59,288 nucleotides of DNA from an uncultured Lachnospiraceae bacterium (GCA_947632515.1 CANRPO010000021.1:1-59288); one strand, 5' to 3'; positions 43,665 to 52,828 are shown, counted from the stretch's first letter. Notes: a model not told the origin generated them from the sequence alone. Translations and numbers: made by a program.

Positions 43665-45902
43665 CTATCTCCCGCTCGCTTTGCGTCTGCCGAGAGACGC
43701 AAACAAGATCCGCTCCGCCAAGCCCACCGCAACGGACAGCGCGCCTGCCAGCAGCAGATACTTAAACGTCACATTGACATTGAATATACTGTAATCATAC
43801 GCGGCATTATAGCTGTCGGAAAAGCTGAGCAGCGCGCTCCCGTACAGCACATAGAAAATGCCATAGGAAAGCAGCAGCACGATAAAGCTATTGAATAAAT
43901 ACTGCGACAGCACAGCAAACGCATTCTCTTTCTTTAGTTTGGTATTTCCGCTCACCCATACGGAAATCAATCCCGGCACCATCAACATGATAAAACTGAT
44001 CCACTGCATCGCCAACTCTCCTTTTTCCTCATTTTGCATCTGATCTGCAGACGCCCCGGCCGTGCCGCTCTCCGCCTGCGTCGTCTCAGAGACGGGCGGT
44101 TTCCGGCTGATCGACACATCGCCATACACCACATAGGAGGCAGGATCGATCAACTGCTCATCCGGCGTCCGCCAGCTCGACGCACCGTCTACCGACTGTA
44201 AAAAGTCGATCACCTTCGCCGGAATGATCTCCCCGTCCGCCACGAAGGCATGCGCATACTGACGCCCTCTGTCCCGAAACTCCACCTTGTGCATCTTGCC
44301 CGTCCCGTTGAAAACCCTATTGAGATTCTCCAGGCGGGTCATAAAATAATCGTCGAGATAGCTCATATTTTCTTCGTATCCCGCGTAAAAAGAGGCAATG
44401 TACCCCTGTTTTTCTTTCCATCTGATCTCGTTCATATGATAGGAGGCGCGCATATACTCCTCCATATCCTCGAAGTAGTGATCGGCATATCTGTCGTGGC
44501 AGCGCTCCATCACGTCCCGCAGAAGCTCCGCCACCCTGTCCCGGAACGCCTCGCTCCTGTACAGATACTCGAACCACCCTTCGCCGTAATAGCTGCACAG
44601 CGTCTCGCTGCTGCGCTCGTCGTTGCCGAACGATATGTCGAAGTCCCACACCGGGCCCGCCGTCAGCTTGGCGGCGTCCGTACTGTCCGCTTTATAATAA
44701 AATGTGCTGAGCGCATTGTTGTCCGGATCGTCGCCGATCTCGTCCATAATATACAGCTTGGCAAAGGAATCCAGATCGATATAATCCAGATAGGCGTCGC
44801 TCTGTTCTGCGGCGATCATGCTGTCCGCCGCCCTGCTCACATAGTCCGCAATATACCGGTACTGTTCTTCGGAGATAAGTTCGGGACTGTTGATGAGGAA
44901 CGTCCCGCAGTTCGTGGCAAACATCGTCTCCTCCTCGGAGCCTCTGAAATTGACCTCCAGCAGATAGCCGCCGCCTATATCCACACGGTTTGGCGCCACC
45001 TCCACCTTCTCGCAGACCAGATAAGTGCCCATATATCTTCCGTTGAGATACAGATCGGCAAATTCCGAATCCACCGCATAAGGTATGCCCACGTCTTTCG
45101 CAAAATCATAGGCCAGCTTGTTCCGCAGCATGGAGGCGTCCAACTTGTTGGCCTGTACGACCCAGTTGACGGCGGCTCCCATGTGCAGTATGTCCGTGGC
45201 CTCCGCCAGCTGTACGTTGTACTGGTTCTTGGCGTCTTTCCCCTCCCAGCTTGTGTTGCCCCTGCCCTTGATGACGTTCATGGTGCTCTGACTGTCGATC
45301 TCGCCTTGGGCAGTGACACAGCAGAACTGCCCGGATTCCTCATTTCCCTTGTAAGCGTCTACATAATCCATGGACCCGGACTGCGTATCGATAAATACCG
45401 ACGGAAGATTCTGCGACTGCAAAAACATCAGGGTGAGCTGCAGACTGTTTCGCTCACGATCCACTATCGTAAGCTCATAGGCGGTATCAGGCTCTATATC
45501 CTGCAGAAGTTCTCCGGATGCCAGCGTCCTGCCTGAGAGCTCTACCTCATACAGCGCATCGTCAAAGACACATGCCAGTTCAGTCTGTTCCGCATAGGCG
45601 GGCAGGAAAGCATAGCACACACCGTCGGAAGCATAGAGACTTATCTCCTTGCTCCATCCATTGCACCGTGTCAGCACGTTGATCGGAAGAAAACCGTCCG
45701 TATATGGAACGCTCTGCTGCTCTCCCTCCCCCGCCGCATCGTTCTCCTGCCCACGGATGGACACGTGATAGTCCTCGGATCTTTCAGTCTCATTGCCGGA
45801 TCCTCTCATATAGCCGGCGCAATAAAGGACAACGGCGATCAGCGCGGCGAAAACAACTATGTCAATTATTTTGTTTCTGCTGTTTTTTTCACTGTTCGAC
45901 AT
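43665..45902 (-). CDS. CotH-family kinase-like membrane protein, apparently intact
   Basis: About 745 residues. One N-terminal membrane segment (about 11-30), an extracytoplasmic beta-rich module (about 70-185, LQSQNLPSVFID), a CotH domain and three C-terminal membrane segments (about 632-740). CotH motifs are complete: KGRGNTSW (about 212-219), ANKLDASMLRNKLA, GTYLVCEKVE (about 292-301) and GPVWDFDISFGN (about 416-427). CotH proteins are atypical protein kinases first found on spore coats; here the domain faces outside the membrane. The ATG at 45902 or a TTG two codons upstream (AAGG seven bases before it) are both possible. It is the fourth gene of the VTC/DUF4956 operon. Confidence 0.88.
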   Translation of the reverse strand: MSNSEKNSRNKIIDIVVFAALIAVVLYCAGYMRGSGNETERSEDYHVSIRGQENDAAGEGEQQSVPYTDGFLPINVLTRCNGWSKEISLYASDGVCYAFLPAYAEQTELACVFDDALYEVELSGRTLASGELLQDIEPDTAYELTIVDRERNSLQLTLMFLQSQNLPSVFIDTQSGSMDYVDAYKGNEESGQFCCVTAQGEIDSQSTMNVIKGRGNTSWEGKDAKNQYNVQLAEATDILHMGAAVNWVVQANKLDASMLRNKLAYDFAKDVGIPYAVDSEFADLYLNGRYMGTYLVCEKVEVAPNRVDIGGGYLLEVNFRGSEEETMFATNCGTFLINSPELISEEQYRYIADYVSRAADSMIAAEQSDAYLDYIDLDSFAKLYIMDEIGDDPDNNALSTFYYKADSTDAAKLTAGPVWDFDISFGNDERSSETLCSYYGEGWFEYLYRSEAFRDRVAELLRDVMERCHDRYADHYFEDMEEYMRASYHMNEIRWKEKQGYIASFYAGYEENMSYLDDYFMTRLENLNRVFNGTGKMHKVEFRDRGRQYAHAFVADGEIIPAKVIDFLQSVDGASSWRTPDEQLIDPASYVVYGDVSISRKPPVSETTQAESGTAGASADQMQNEEKGELAMQWISFIMLMVPGLISVWVSGNTKLKKENAFAVLSQYLFNSFIVLLLSYGIFYVLYGSALLSFSDSYNAAYDYSIFNVNVTFKYLLLAGALSVAVGLAERILFASLGRRKASGR

Positions 45903-45926
45903 GATCAATCTTCAACCTTATCGGTA

Positions 45927-47405
45927 TCATTCGACGATACTGCCATAGTAACCGTCCAAATACTCCATTCTCGCCCGGATCATATTGTGCAGCTCCTCAC
46001 AGTACAGAATAAACGCGCCAGGCTCATCCTCCCTGCCGATATATCCCGAATCCGCCAGCCGCTGTTCACACAGATACGCCGTCTGCAGCAGGCTGTCCGT
46101 GGAGAGGACATTGCGCCGCAATTCCTGCCATCGTCTCGCCGTCCTTTCTGCGATCTCCTCATCCTGCGCCGCCATGACAGCGTAACCGCTGTCTTCTATC
46201 ACATTCTCCGCCGCCGTCACCGACTGCCAGCCAATGGCGGAGGGATACAGCCCGAAGACGAACTTACTTCTGCCAGGCATCTTGCGAAAAGTGTACGCTC
46301 CGCCATCCTCGTAAGCGATGACAAAATACTCTTCCGTGCTGTTCTGCACGGCGCAGGCCGCCTGCAGATAAATCGCATAATCAATATAATTGTCCACGTC
46401 GATGGCCGAGAAATCCCGGTTTCCTTCTTCCCACAGACCCATGAACCGGTCTAACGCCCTGCGATTGTCCCGCGTATCCTCGTCACCGATCACATCGCTC
46501 TGCTCCGTCCCATCCTCAGAGATCCCCTCGTACTCATACGCCCGATCCGACTCCCCCAGTTCCAGAAAGCCTTTTCCCACCTTCGGCGCAAGATAGTACA
46601 GTCCGGCGTACTCCCCATCCAGAATGACCTCCGCATACTCCATGCCTTTCTGCAGAGAACTGTCCCCGCAGACACAGTTCCAGACGTAGGACGCCACCAT
46701 CTCTCTCGACAGAGCGCCGTCTTTATCATAGACCGGGTACAGTTTCCAGGAAGAGCGATTGCCGAGATTTAACAGCGTCAGATCTCTTATCTCATCATAA
46801 TTTTTCTTGTACAGCCTGAAACTGATAGTCCCGGAATTATCGTTCCTCTTGACTTTCATCGAAGATTCCTTGATGCTCATAGTGATCACATCACTGTCGT
46901 CAGGATCCTGCACGATGATGTCGCCCCGCTCATACTCGTCTGTCAGCCCGCCGTTCCCGGACCGGATGCATACCAGCGGAAGTCCCGTAAAGATCAGCTC
47001 AGATACGGCATAATCGCTCTCTGTCACAAACCAGAGAGAGAAAGCATGTCCCTCCGCGATCGCCGCCTGCTTATCTTCCAGCGCCTCATCCGCCTGAAAG
47101 TAGACTGTGCAGTTATCTCCCACTGCGCTGAACGTCCCTGCATATTCCTTGCCGTCCATCGGCTGACTCACATAAAAGGTATTGTCGGATCGATCATACG
47201 GGAGCGCATGACCGTCCAATTCGATGAGTTCGTCCGCGTTTTGCGGGCTGCTTACCCGATTCAAACCCGCCGTCAACTCCCCCAGCTGTGCCTCGGACAG
47301 CACGCGCAGACCGTGAAATTCCCTCGCGTCTATCCTGTTGATCAGAAAAGCGGAAACAAACAGCGCAACGACCAGACACATCATCCAAACAGGTTTTTTC
47401 TTCAT
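45927..47405 (-). CDS. CotH-like membrane-anchored protein, kinase motifs degenerate
   Basis: About 492 residues. One N-terminal membrane segment (about 5-24) and an extracytoplasmic domain. CotH similarity is visible in KVKRNDNSGTISFRLYKK (the substrate/nucleotide loop region, about 184-201), LGNRSSWKLYPVYD, ASYVWNCVCG and VILDGEYAGLYYLAPKV (about 260-276). The conserved WDFD metal motif is not found; the corresponding segment reads FVFGLYPSAIGW. It may therefore be a pseudokinase or scaffold for the neighbouring intact CotH. The start ATG overlaps the DUF4956 stop (TAATG), so translation is coupled. Confidence 0.78.
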   Translation of the reverse strand: MKKKPVWMMCLVVALFVSAFLINRIDAREFHGLRVLSEAQLGELTAGLNRVSSPQNADELIELDGHALPYDRSDNTFYVSQPMDGKEYAGTFSAVGDNCTVYFQADEALEDKQAAIAEGHAFSLWFVTESDYAVSELIFTGLPLVCIRSGNGGLTDEYERGDIIVQDPDDSDVITMSIKESSMKVKRNDNSGTISFRLYKKNYDEIRDLTLLNLGNRSSWKLYPVYDKDGALSREMVASYVWNCVCGDSSLQKGMEYAEVILDGEYAGLYYLAPKVGKGFLELGESDRAYEYEGISEDGTEQSDVIGDEDTRDNRRALDRFMGLWEEGNRDFSAIDVDNYIDYAIYLQAACAVQNSTEEYFVIAYEDGGAYTFRKMPGRSKFVFGLYPSAIGWQSVTAAENVIEDSGYAVMAAQDEEIAERTARRWQELRRNVLSTDSLLQTAYLCEQRLADSGYIGREDEPGAFILYCEELHNMIRARMEYLDGYYGSIVE

Positions 47406-48076
47406 TATCCGATGCGCTCTCCCATTTCCAAAAGCCAGTTGACTCCGTTGACATGTTCGCATTCTTTGAGTGCCTTCACGGCATCCGCCTTTATCTCCTG
47501 TCCGGCCGCCACCTCACAGATGATCTCGCAGCGTTCGCCGATATAGTTGGTCGCGCGCACGCCCGGCTTGGAATAATACGGTTTCAGCACGCTTATGATC
47601 TGTTCCGGCTCCAACTCCCTGGTGCCGCGAATGATAATGAGATATTTTCTTCGAACGCTCGCATAATAGCTCAGCGCCAACAGAACGATCGCAATGAAGA
47701 TCGTGGAGATGACCGCCAGCTTGTAGATCTCCGCCCCCACGCACAGACCTTCCACGATCGCCCAGAAAATGTAGATCGTGTCGGACGGATCCTTGATCGC
47801 CGTCCTGAACCTGACGATGGACAGCGCGCCCACCATACCCAGAGAGATCGCCATATTGCTGCTGATCATCAGCATGATAACGGAAGTGATCAGCACGATC
47901 ACCACATTGCCGGCGTTGAATCGGCTGTTATAGTTGACTCCCGTATAGGCAAGCCGATAGGTGATAAAAATAATCGCTCCGAGCAGCAGCGACACGCACA
48001 AAACGAACAGAATCTTGTCCACATCCAGGGACTCGCTGTTCACGGTAAACCAATCCAGAATCTTTGTCTTTGACAT
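47405..48076 (-). CDS. DUF4956 membrane protein (copy 1)
   Basis: 223 residues. Four membrane segments in the first 140 residues and a soluble ferredoxin-like C-terminal domain. The signature SLGMVGALSIVRFRTAIKDP (about 84-103), which ends in a basic stretch, is the family hallmark. DUF4956 proteins are commonly found next to VTC-domain proteins and CotH kinases; their biochemical role is not established. ATG 48076 has GGAGG five bases upstream. It is the second gene of the operon, 30 bases after the VTC gene. Confidence 0.92.
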   Translation of the reverse strand: MSKTKILDWFTVNSESLDVDKILFVLCVSLLLGAIIFITYRLAYTGVNYNSRFNAGNVVIVLITSVIMLMISSNMAISLGMVGALSIVRFRTAIKDPSDTIYIFWAIVEGLCVGAEIYKLAVISTIFIAIVLLALSYYASVRRKYLIIIRGTRELEPEQIISVLKPYYSKPGVRATNYIGERCEIICEVAAGQEIKADAVKALKECEHVNGVNWLLEMGERIG

Positions 48077-48106
48077 TTTTCCCTCCACTCCGTACTTTAA
48101 TGTATT

Positions 48107-48799
48107 TTACATGAAATATCTCGCCATAACAGGTCTTCCGCTCGCATACTTACTCACGGAAACGTTCGTCAGATGATACTTTGCCAGTATCCGCCTGATC
48201 GGTTCTATCAGTTTCTCATTAAATTTCACTTCCAGGACTGCCGCATCCTCTATTGTGCGCACCCAAGGCAGCTCCCTGTCAAACAGATCCAGGGAAAGCT
48301 CCGAGCTGCGGACATGCCGGTCTATCGTGATGCGCGTATTGTATTCCCCGTACATGTATGCGCATCTGTCATACTCGATGATCACCGACGGCCTGTAGCC
48401 GCCCAGCGTCATATCACAGTACAGCCGCCACGCCAGCTCCTCCGGATAGTCCAGAAGTACGCCGTAATCCCCGTCCATGCACCTGACGGCGTCCTCCCTG
48501 TCAAGGAGTATGCCCGACTTGTGCTGCAGGGCGCCGCTTTTCTGTTTGCACTCCAGCTTGACGGTCTCCGTATCCTCATCATAAATACGCATACGAATCT
48601 TCTTTCTGTCCTCAACGCCGTCCAGCTTGTCCGCATAGTCCTTCTGGTTCACCGTGTCAAAATACAGACTTTTGACCCGATAGAATCCGTCCTGCGAATA
48701 GCTGTCAGGCAGCAGAAGTTCTTCCAATTCTGCCTGAAGGAGCAGACTATCCCGATAACTGATCCAATATTTCAGTTCACTTCTCAGTACAGAAAGCAT
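48107..48799 (-). CDS. VTC-domain polyphosphate polymerase-like protein (copy 1)
   Basis: 230 residues, soluble. The VTC/CYTH-like tunnel fold is marked by basic and acidic strand motifs: RSELKYWIS (start), DRKKIRMRIYDED (Lys/Arg strand, about 86-98), KLECKQKSG (ExK), EYDRCAYM, NTRITIDRHVRS and VLEVKFNEKLI (ExK). In yeast Vtc4 this domain polymerises polyphosphate from ATP; bacterial homologues are annotated by similarity only. ATG 48797-48799 has GGAGAGGG upstream. It heads the nine-gene operon with a TTGATT-17-TAGAAT promoter. Confidence 0.9.
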   Translation of the reverse strand: MLSVLRSELKYWISYRDSLLLQAELEELLLPDSYSQDGFYRVKSLYFDTVNQKDYADKLDGVEDRKKIRMRIYDEDTETVKLECKQKSGALQHKSGILLDREDAVRCMDGDYGVLLDYPEELAWRLYCDMTLGGYRPSVIIEYDRCAYMYGEYNTRITIDRHVRSSELSLDLFDRELPWVRTIEDAAVLEVKFNEKLIEPIRRILAKYHLTNVSVSKYASGRPVMARYFM

Positions 48800-48844
48800 G
48801 CCCTCTCCTCTCAGTCGTCCCGGAAACGCACAATACTCTTTTAT

Positions 48845-48875
48845 TCTACCTTGATACAGATAAAAAATCAAGGAA
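48845..48875 (-). promoter_or_regulatory. Promoter of the VTC/DUF4956/CotH operon with inverted repeat
   Basis: On the minus strand TTGATT (48868-48873), 17 bases, TAGAAT (48845-48850). An inverted repeat CCTTGAT (48851-48857) and ATCAAGG (48869-48875) spans the spacer and overlaps the -35 box, a natural site for a repressor or activator. Confidence 0.6.
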
Positions 48876-48912
48876 AAGCCCTATTTTGATGCGGCATGCC
48901 CGCTCATATTCT

Positions 48913-48941
48913 TTGCGCCCCTTCTCAATTTGTGTTAAGAT
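48913..48941 (+). promoter_or_regulatory. Promoter for the poly-C CotH gene
   Basis: TTGCGC (48913-48918), 17 bases, TAAGAT (48936-48941), just before GGGGG and ATG 48959. It is divergent from the VTC operon promoter, about 40 bases away. Confidence 0.55.
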
Positions 48942-48958
48942 GATATGGGGGACCGCAT

Positions 48959-50791
48959 ATGAAAGACATACATCCCGATAAGGCACGGACATATACGACA
49001 ATCATGGGCATCCTGATTCTCGGCATCGCCCTTTTATTCGTCGTGCATTTTTGCGCGGCACAGGAGAACGCGCGGATCCCGTCTCCGGCTTTCAACGGCG
49101 AGACACCGTCTGTGGAAACGCGCAATGCGCCGCAGATACCCGATCTGCAAAATTACGAGGGTTTTCTCTCCATAGGGCTCAGGAGCGTCGCCCCCCCCCT
49201 TATAAATTCGGACTTAAATCTGTATCTCGACGGCGGCGGAAACTGCTTTTTCTTTCTCCCCGCCTTCGCCTCCATCGACGATTTTCATATTTGTTTCGAC
49301 GACTCCCTGTACGACATAGAGATCGACGGCTCGCCCGTGAGCGCGTATGACTCCCTCGCCTCCTGCCGTGTCGGCGAGAGGTATCCCATAACGATCCGCA
49401 CGGGCGCAGAAGACGCCGCCTCTCTGACTCTGACCTTCCTGCAGTCGCAAAATCTGCCCGCCGTCTTCATCTCCACAGCCACAGGCTCCCTGGACTATGT
49501 GCACGCCTCCAAAGAGCACAGAGAGCCTGGCGATTTTGTGTGCATTCTTCCTGACGGCAGCACGGACAGCTCCGGTGAGCTCTCCGCCATAAAATGCCAC
49601 GGGAACGCCAGCTATATCGAGGCGGTCAAAAAGAGCTATCAGATCATTTTCGATGCGGATACCGATGTTCTCTCGATGGGAAACGCCTCCGGATACATCC
49701 TGCAGGCCAATGCCTTCGACGCCACCTACATGCGCAACGAGATCGTATATTCCTACTGCCGTGAGGTTGGGATCCCCTACGCTGTAGATACAGAGTACGT
49801 GGATCTGTACTTCAATGGAGAATACGCCGGAAATTATCTTCTGTGCGAGAAAGTGGAAACAGGCATCAACCGGATCGACATTTCAGAAGACGGGTATCTG
49901 ATCGAAAAGATCATGCGCAGCCGGATAGAAGAAGACGATTACGCCTTTTCCGTGGACGACATGGGCTGGTTTATCGTCAAGCAGCCTGAGCTGCTGTCAG
50001 ACGAGGCTCTGTCCTTTGTATCGGAATACATGAACAGCGTTAAGACTTTGATCGAGGACTGCGACTCTGCGGAAAAATTTGCGAAATTATCTGAGCAGAT
50101 CGACGTTGGCTCCTTTGCGGATATGTACCTTGTAAACACTATCACAAACGATGTGGATTCCAATATAGCCTCCACCTATTACTATCTGTCCGACAGCGGC
50201 GAAGGCTATAAGCTGTACGCCGGACCGGTCTGGGACTACGACAACGCCTTCGGCCGTCACGAGCGCGGCTACGACACGGCGCTGAGCGCCTACCCCTCCG
50301 GCTACTGCGAAGAATTATATGAGATCCCGTACTTCCGTGATATGGTGGCAGAAAAATTCAATGCAGCCTACGCCCCGCTTATGGAGACATATCTCTCAGA
50401 CAATATCCCGCAGTGCCGGTCCTATATCCATGCCTCCGTTCTGATGGAGACATGCCGTTGGAACGCTGAGGGCTACCACTCTTCCGCTCACCTCGGCTAT
50501 GATGACGCCGTATCTTATCTGTATGACTACATCCGTTCACGGCTGGATCACGTCAGAGATCGCATCGATCACCCTGAGCTGTATCATCACATCCGCTTTA
50601 TCAACACCGCAGGACGCGGCGAATACCGCGACAGCGAACTGTGGCTCAGGGACGGTTCCCGCATTTCCGATCCCATTATGGAACAGATGGCCGACCGTTT
50701 CTACAGCGACGGTTTCCATTTCCGAAACGGGACGCCCTTTTCCAACACCCGCCCGGTGTTCAGCGACATGACGCTCTACAGCGACGAGTGA
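48959..50791 (+). CDS. CotH-family kinase-like membrane-anchored protein with a poly-C tract
   Basis: 610 residues. One N-terminal membrane segment (about 14-31), the same beta-rich module as the 43665-45902 protein (LQSQNLPAVFIST, about 161-173), and a CotH domain with KCHGNASYIEAVKKSYQI (about 212-229), GNYLLCEKVE (about 291-300) and GPVWDYDNAFGR (about 422-433). It has no C-terminal membrane segments. The catalytic motifs look intact. A run of nine C at 49191-49199 encodes Ala-Pro-Pro-Leu (codons 78-81); a one-base slip would end translation early, so the gene may switch on and off. It ends with a 16-base overlap on the convergent CotH-like gene. Confidence 0.87.
   Translation: MKDIHPDKARTYTTIMGILILGIALLFVVHFCAAQENARIPSPAFNGETPSVETRNAPQIPDLQNYEGFLSIGLRSVAPPLINSDLNLYLDGGGNCFFFLPAFASIDDFHICFDDSLYDIEIDGSPVSAYDSLASCRVGERYPITIRTGAEDAASLTLTFLQSQNLPAVFISTATGSLDYVHASKEHREPGDFVCILPDGSTDSSGELSAIKCHGNASYIEAVKKSYQIIFDADTDVLSMGNASGYILQANAFDATYMRNEIVYSYCREVGIPYAVDTEYVDLYFNGEYAGNYLLCEKVETGINRIDISEDGYLIEKIMRSRIEEDDYAFSVDDMGWFIVKQPELLSDEALSFVSEYMNSVKTLIEDCDSAEKFAKLSEQIDVGSFADMYLVNTITNDVDSNIASTYYYLSDSGEGYKLYAGPVWDYDNAFGRHERGYDTALSAYPSGYCEELYEIPYFRDMVAEKFNAAYAPLMETYLSDNIPQCRSYIHASVLMETCRWNAEGYHSSAHLGYDDAVSYLYDYIRSRLDHVRDRIDHPELYHHIRFINTAGRGEYRDSELWLRDGSRISDPIMEQMADRFYSDGFHFRNGTPFSNTRPVFSDMTLYSDE
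49191..49199 (+). repeat. 9-C homopolymer tract, in frame
   Basis: Nine C inside codons 78-81 of the CotH gene, before the kinase domain. It is the same length as the tract at 14699-14707, but here the frame is intact. Confidence 0.8.
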
Positions 50792-52641
50792 TGTCCCGCC
50801 GACCGTTTCTTTTTTCCAAGAACGATCCCTGTCCCCACACATCCGGCTATTATGCCTCCCAGACCGGCCAGACCTCCTGCGAACAGCATGCAGAATATCA
50901 CAAAACGCTTGCTATATCCCGCACTTTCCGTCTCCTGCTCCACAGCGTCTTCCGTCACGTTCTCCTGTCCCTGCGGTTCCTGTGTATGAGAGATCAGTTT
51001 CATATCTCCATAGATCGGCCTTCCCATCCGGCACTGCCTGCCATCCTCATACAGCCAGTCGTCGCAGCCGTACAATTCCTGCAGATACGCGGTCGTTTCC
51101 TCCGGGATCTTCTCACCGTCGCGGACCAGATACCGTCTGCTCTCACAAGTCTCGGAACCGTCCTTGACAAACTCTATCTGATGCCACTCTTCCGGCGCGT
51201 CAAAATATTGCCGCAGCAGTTCACAGCGCACCTCCAGATAGTATGCCACATACCTGACCGCATCGTCGAAGGTGTCATATCCATTGTTAAAATATCGGTA
51301 ACTGTCCCGTGCGGACGCTCCCCAACGAATTTCATCCATGCTGACAGACGCCCTGATCTGCTCGCGGCAGTCGCCGATCTCTTTCTCCAAATATGCCTTT
51401 ACCGTCGGCGCGCACCGCTCTGTGAACCAGGTCCTCACATCCTGCCTGAAATACGGGCACAAAAACAGATCGTCCCCGACGCCCGGCGCGAAACAGGTCA
51501 GAGGTTCTATCCAAGCCTCCTGCGTGTTCCCAAAGGCGCGGTCATAATTGCGCGCGAGTCCTATGCAGAGCCTGCCGCTCCCATCTCCCGCCGGCCCGAG
51601 CCTGCCGGCCCCGTCGAGATCCGGCGCGTTTGCCAGCAGATCCAGCACATACATCTGCGCAAAGGATTCCAAGTCTATGACGTCGCCCAGCGCTCTGTAT
51701 TCCGCCTCGGAGTCGCAGCCTTTGATCTGTTCCTCGAGCGTCTCCGTGTAAAGCCCCCGATCGTCGTCCTGCGCCCCGACGGTTTCCCCCGTCCGGTTGC
51801 AGAGCAGATAATTCCCCATATATTCTCCATCGATCCAGACGTCCGCGTAGGCGGATCGCACCGCCTGAGGCACGCCCATATCGCCCGCCAGATCATAGGC
51901 GAGCTTGTTGCGCATACGGCTCAGATCGTACGCGTTCGCCTGCAGCAGCCAGTCTGACGACTCTCCCAGCCCCAGTATGTCCCACGCTTGGTCCGCACGA
52001 AACTCATAGCTCTTCTTGGCAGTCGGCAGATCGGCGTACTCCTCCTCGGTCAACCGGGCCAGACTCCCCTCGAAATCCGTCCGTCCCCCGGTATCCACGC
52101 ACCGAAAATCGTCCCCGTCAATATAGACCGTCGGAAGATCGGCGGACCGCATCACGGTTAATTGATACTCTTTTCCCTCTCCTTCCGCCTGTCTGCCGAT
52201 CGTCAGCAAGACCGAACCGCTGTTCTCCGCAGCCAGCATGTCGCCGTTTCGCACATCCTGCCCGCCGCAATCAATCGCATATCTGCTGTCGTCATAACTC
52301 CATGTAATGCTCTCCCCATCTGCAGCATAGGACGGGAGGAAAAAATAACAGGAATCTCCTTCTATATACAATCTGCTCTGCTGTGTACCCGTCTCGTCCT
52401 TCACCGCCACGGCAATGTCACAGAAACCGTCAGGAAGGCTCTCCTGCGCTGCGCCGCTCTGCGCCGATCCCGTCTCAGCCGCCTGTCCCTGCTCCTCCCG
52501 GATCTCTACGTTCTCTTCAGCCCCATTGATTTCCTCTGCCGTCCGCCTGTTTCGTCCGTAGAGCGCGCAGTACGCGATCACTGCCGCAAACAGGACGACG
52601 ATACACGAATTTCTGATTCTCTCCGATAATCGCTTGCTCAT
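50776..52641 (-). CDS. CotH-like membrane protein, kinase motifs degenerate
   Basis: About 621 residues. An N-terminal membrane segment (about 13-29), the shared beta-rich module (about 72-180) and a CotH-derived domain: TAKKSYEFRADQAWDILG, ANAYDLSRMRNKLAYDLAG, DGEYMGNYLLCNRTG (about 271-285) and LARNYDRAFGN (about 362-372). Compared with the intact paralogues the GRGNTSW-type loop is missing, the CEKVE Glu-Lys is CNRTG, the middle of the domain is shortened, and WDFD is NYD. One C-terminal membrane segment (about 585-610) follows. It is probably a pseudokinase. ATG 52641 has GGGAG five bases upstream. Its promoter shares a near-identical block with the MBOAT operon at 35804. Confidence 0.78.
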   Translation of the reverse strand: MSKRLSERIRNSCIVVLFAAVIAYCALYGRNRRTAEEINGAEENVEIREEQGQAAETGSAQSGAAQESLPDGFCDIAVAVKDETGTQQSRLYIEGDSCYFFLPSYAADGESITWSYDDSRYAIDCGGQDVRNGDMLAAENSGSVLLTIGRQAEGEGKEYQLTVMRSADLPTVYIDGDDFRCVDTGGRTDFEGSLARLTEEEYADLPTAKKSYEFRADQAWDILGLGESSDWLLQANAYDLSRMRNKLAYDLAGDMGVPQAVRSAYADVWIDGEYMGNYLLCNRTGETVGAQDDDRGLYTETLEEQIKGCDSEAEYRALGDVIDLESFAQMYVLDLLANAPDLDGAGRLGPAGDGSGRLCIGLARNYDRAFGNTQEAWIEPLTCFAPGVGDDLFLCPYFRQDVRTWFTERCAPTVKAYLEKEIGDCREQIRASVSMDEIRWGASARDSYRYFNNGYDTFDDAVRYVAYYLEVRCELLRQYFDAPEEWHQIEFVKDGSETCESRRYLVRDGEKIPEETTAYLQELYGCDDWLYEDGRQCRMGRPIYGDMKLISHTQEPQGQENVTEDAVEQETESAGYSKRFVIFCMLFAGGLAGLGGIIAGCVGTGIVLGKKKRSAGHHSSL

Positions 52642-52699
52642 TGACACTCCCGCATCTCATTCAATCTTGGAAAAATGCACAGACTAACTGTCGATAACA

Positions 52700-52731
52700 A
52701 ATTTTACCTTATTTCACCGAAATATGCAAAT
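52700..52731 (-). promoter_or_regulatory. Promoter with conserved 30-base block (copy 2)
   Basis: On the minus strand TTGCAT (52724-52729), 17 bases, TAAAAT (52701-52706). It matches the block at 35800-35834 through -35, spacer and -10: ATTTGCATATTT, two differing bases, GTGAAATAA, one differing base, then GTAAAATT. Confidence 0.7.
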
Positions 52732-52751
52732 GCAGCCCCGCACAACGGCCA

Positions 52752-52780
52752 TTGTACTTTTGTTCCAAATGAGCTAAGAT
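52752..52780 (+). promoter_or_regulatory. Promoter for the GT2 gene at 52829
   Basis: TTGTAC (52752-52757), 17 bases, TAAGAT (52775-52780), the same -10 as in the divergent CotH promoter at 48936. It lies about 50 bases before the ATG. Confidence 0.5.
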
Positions 52781-52828
52781 AAAAATAGTCTACAAATCTG
52801 ATCCCTATTGTCCGAAAGGAGTTTTTTC

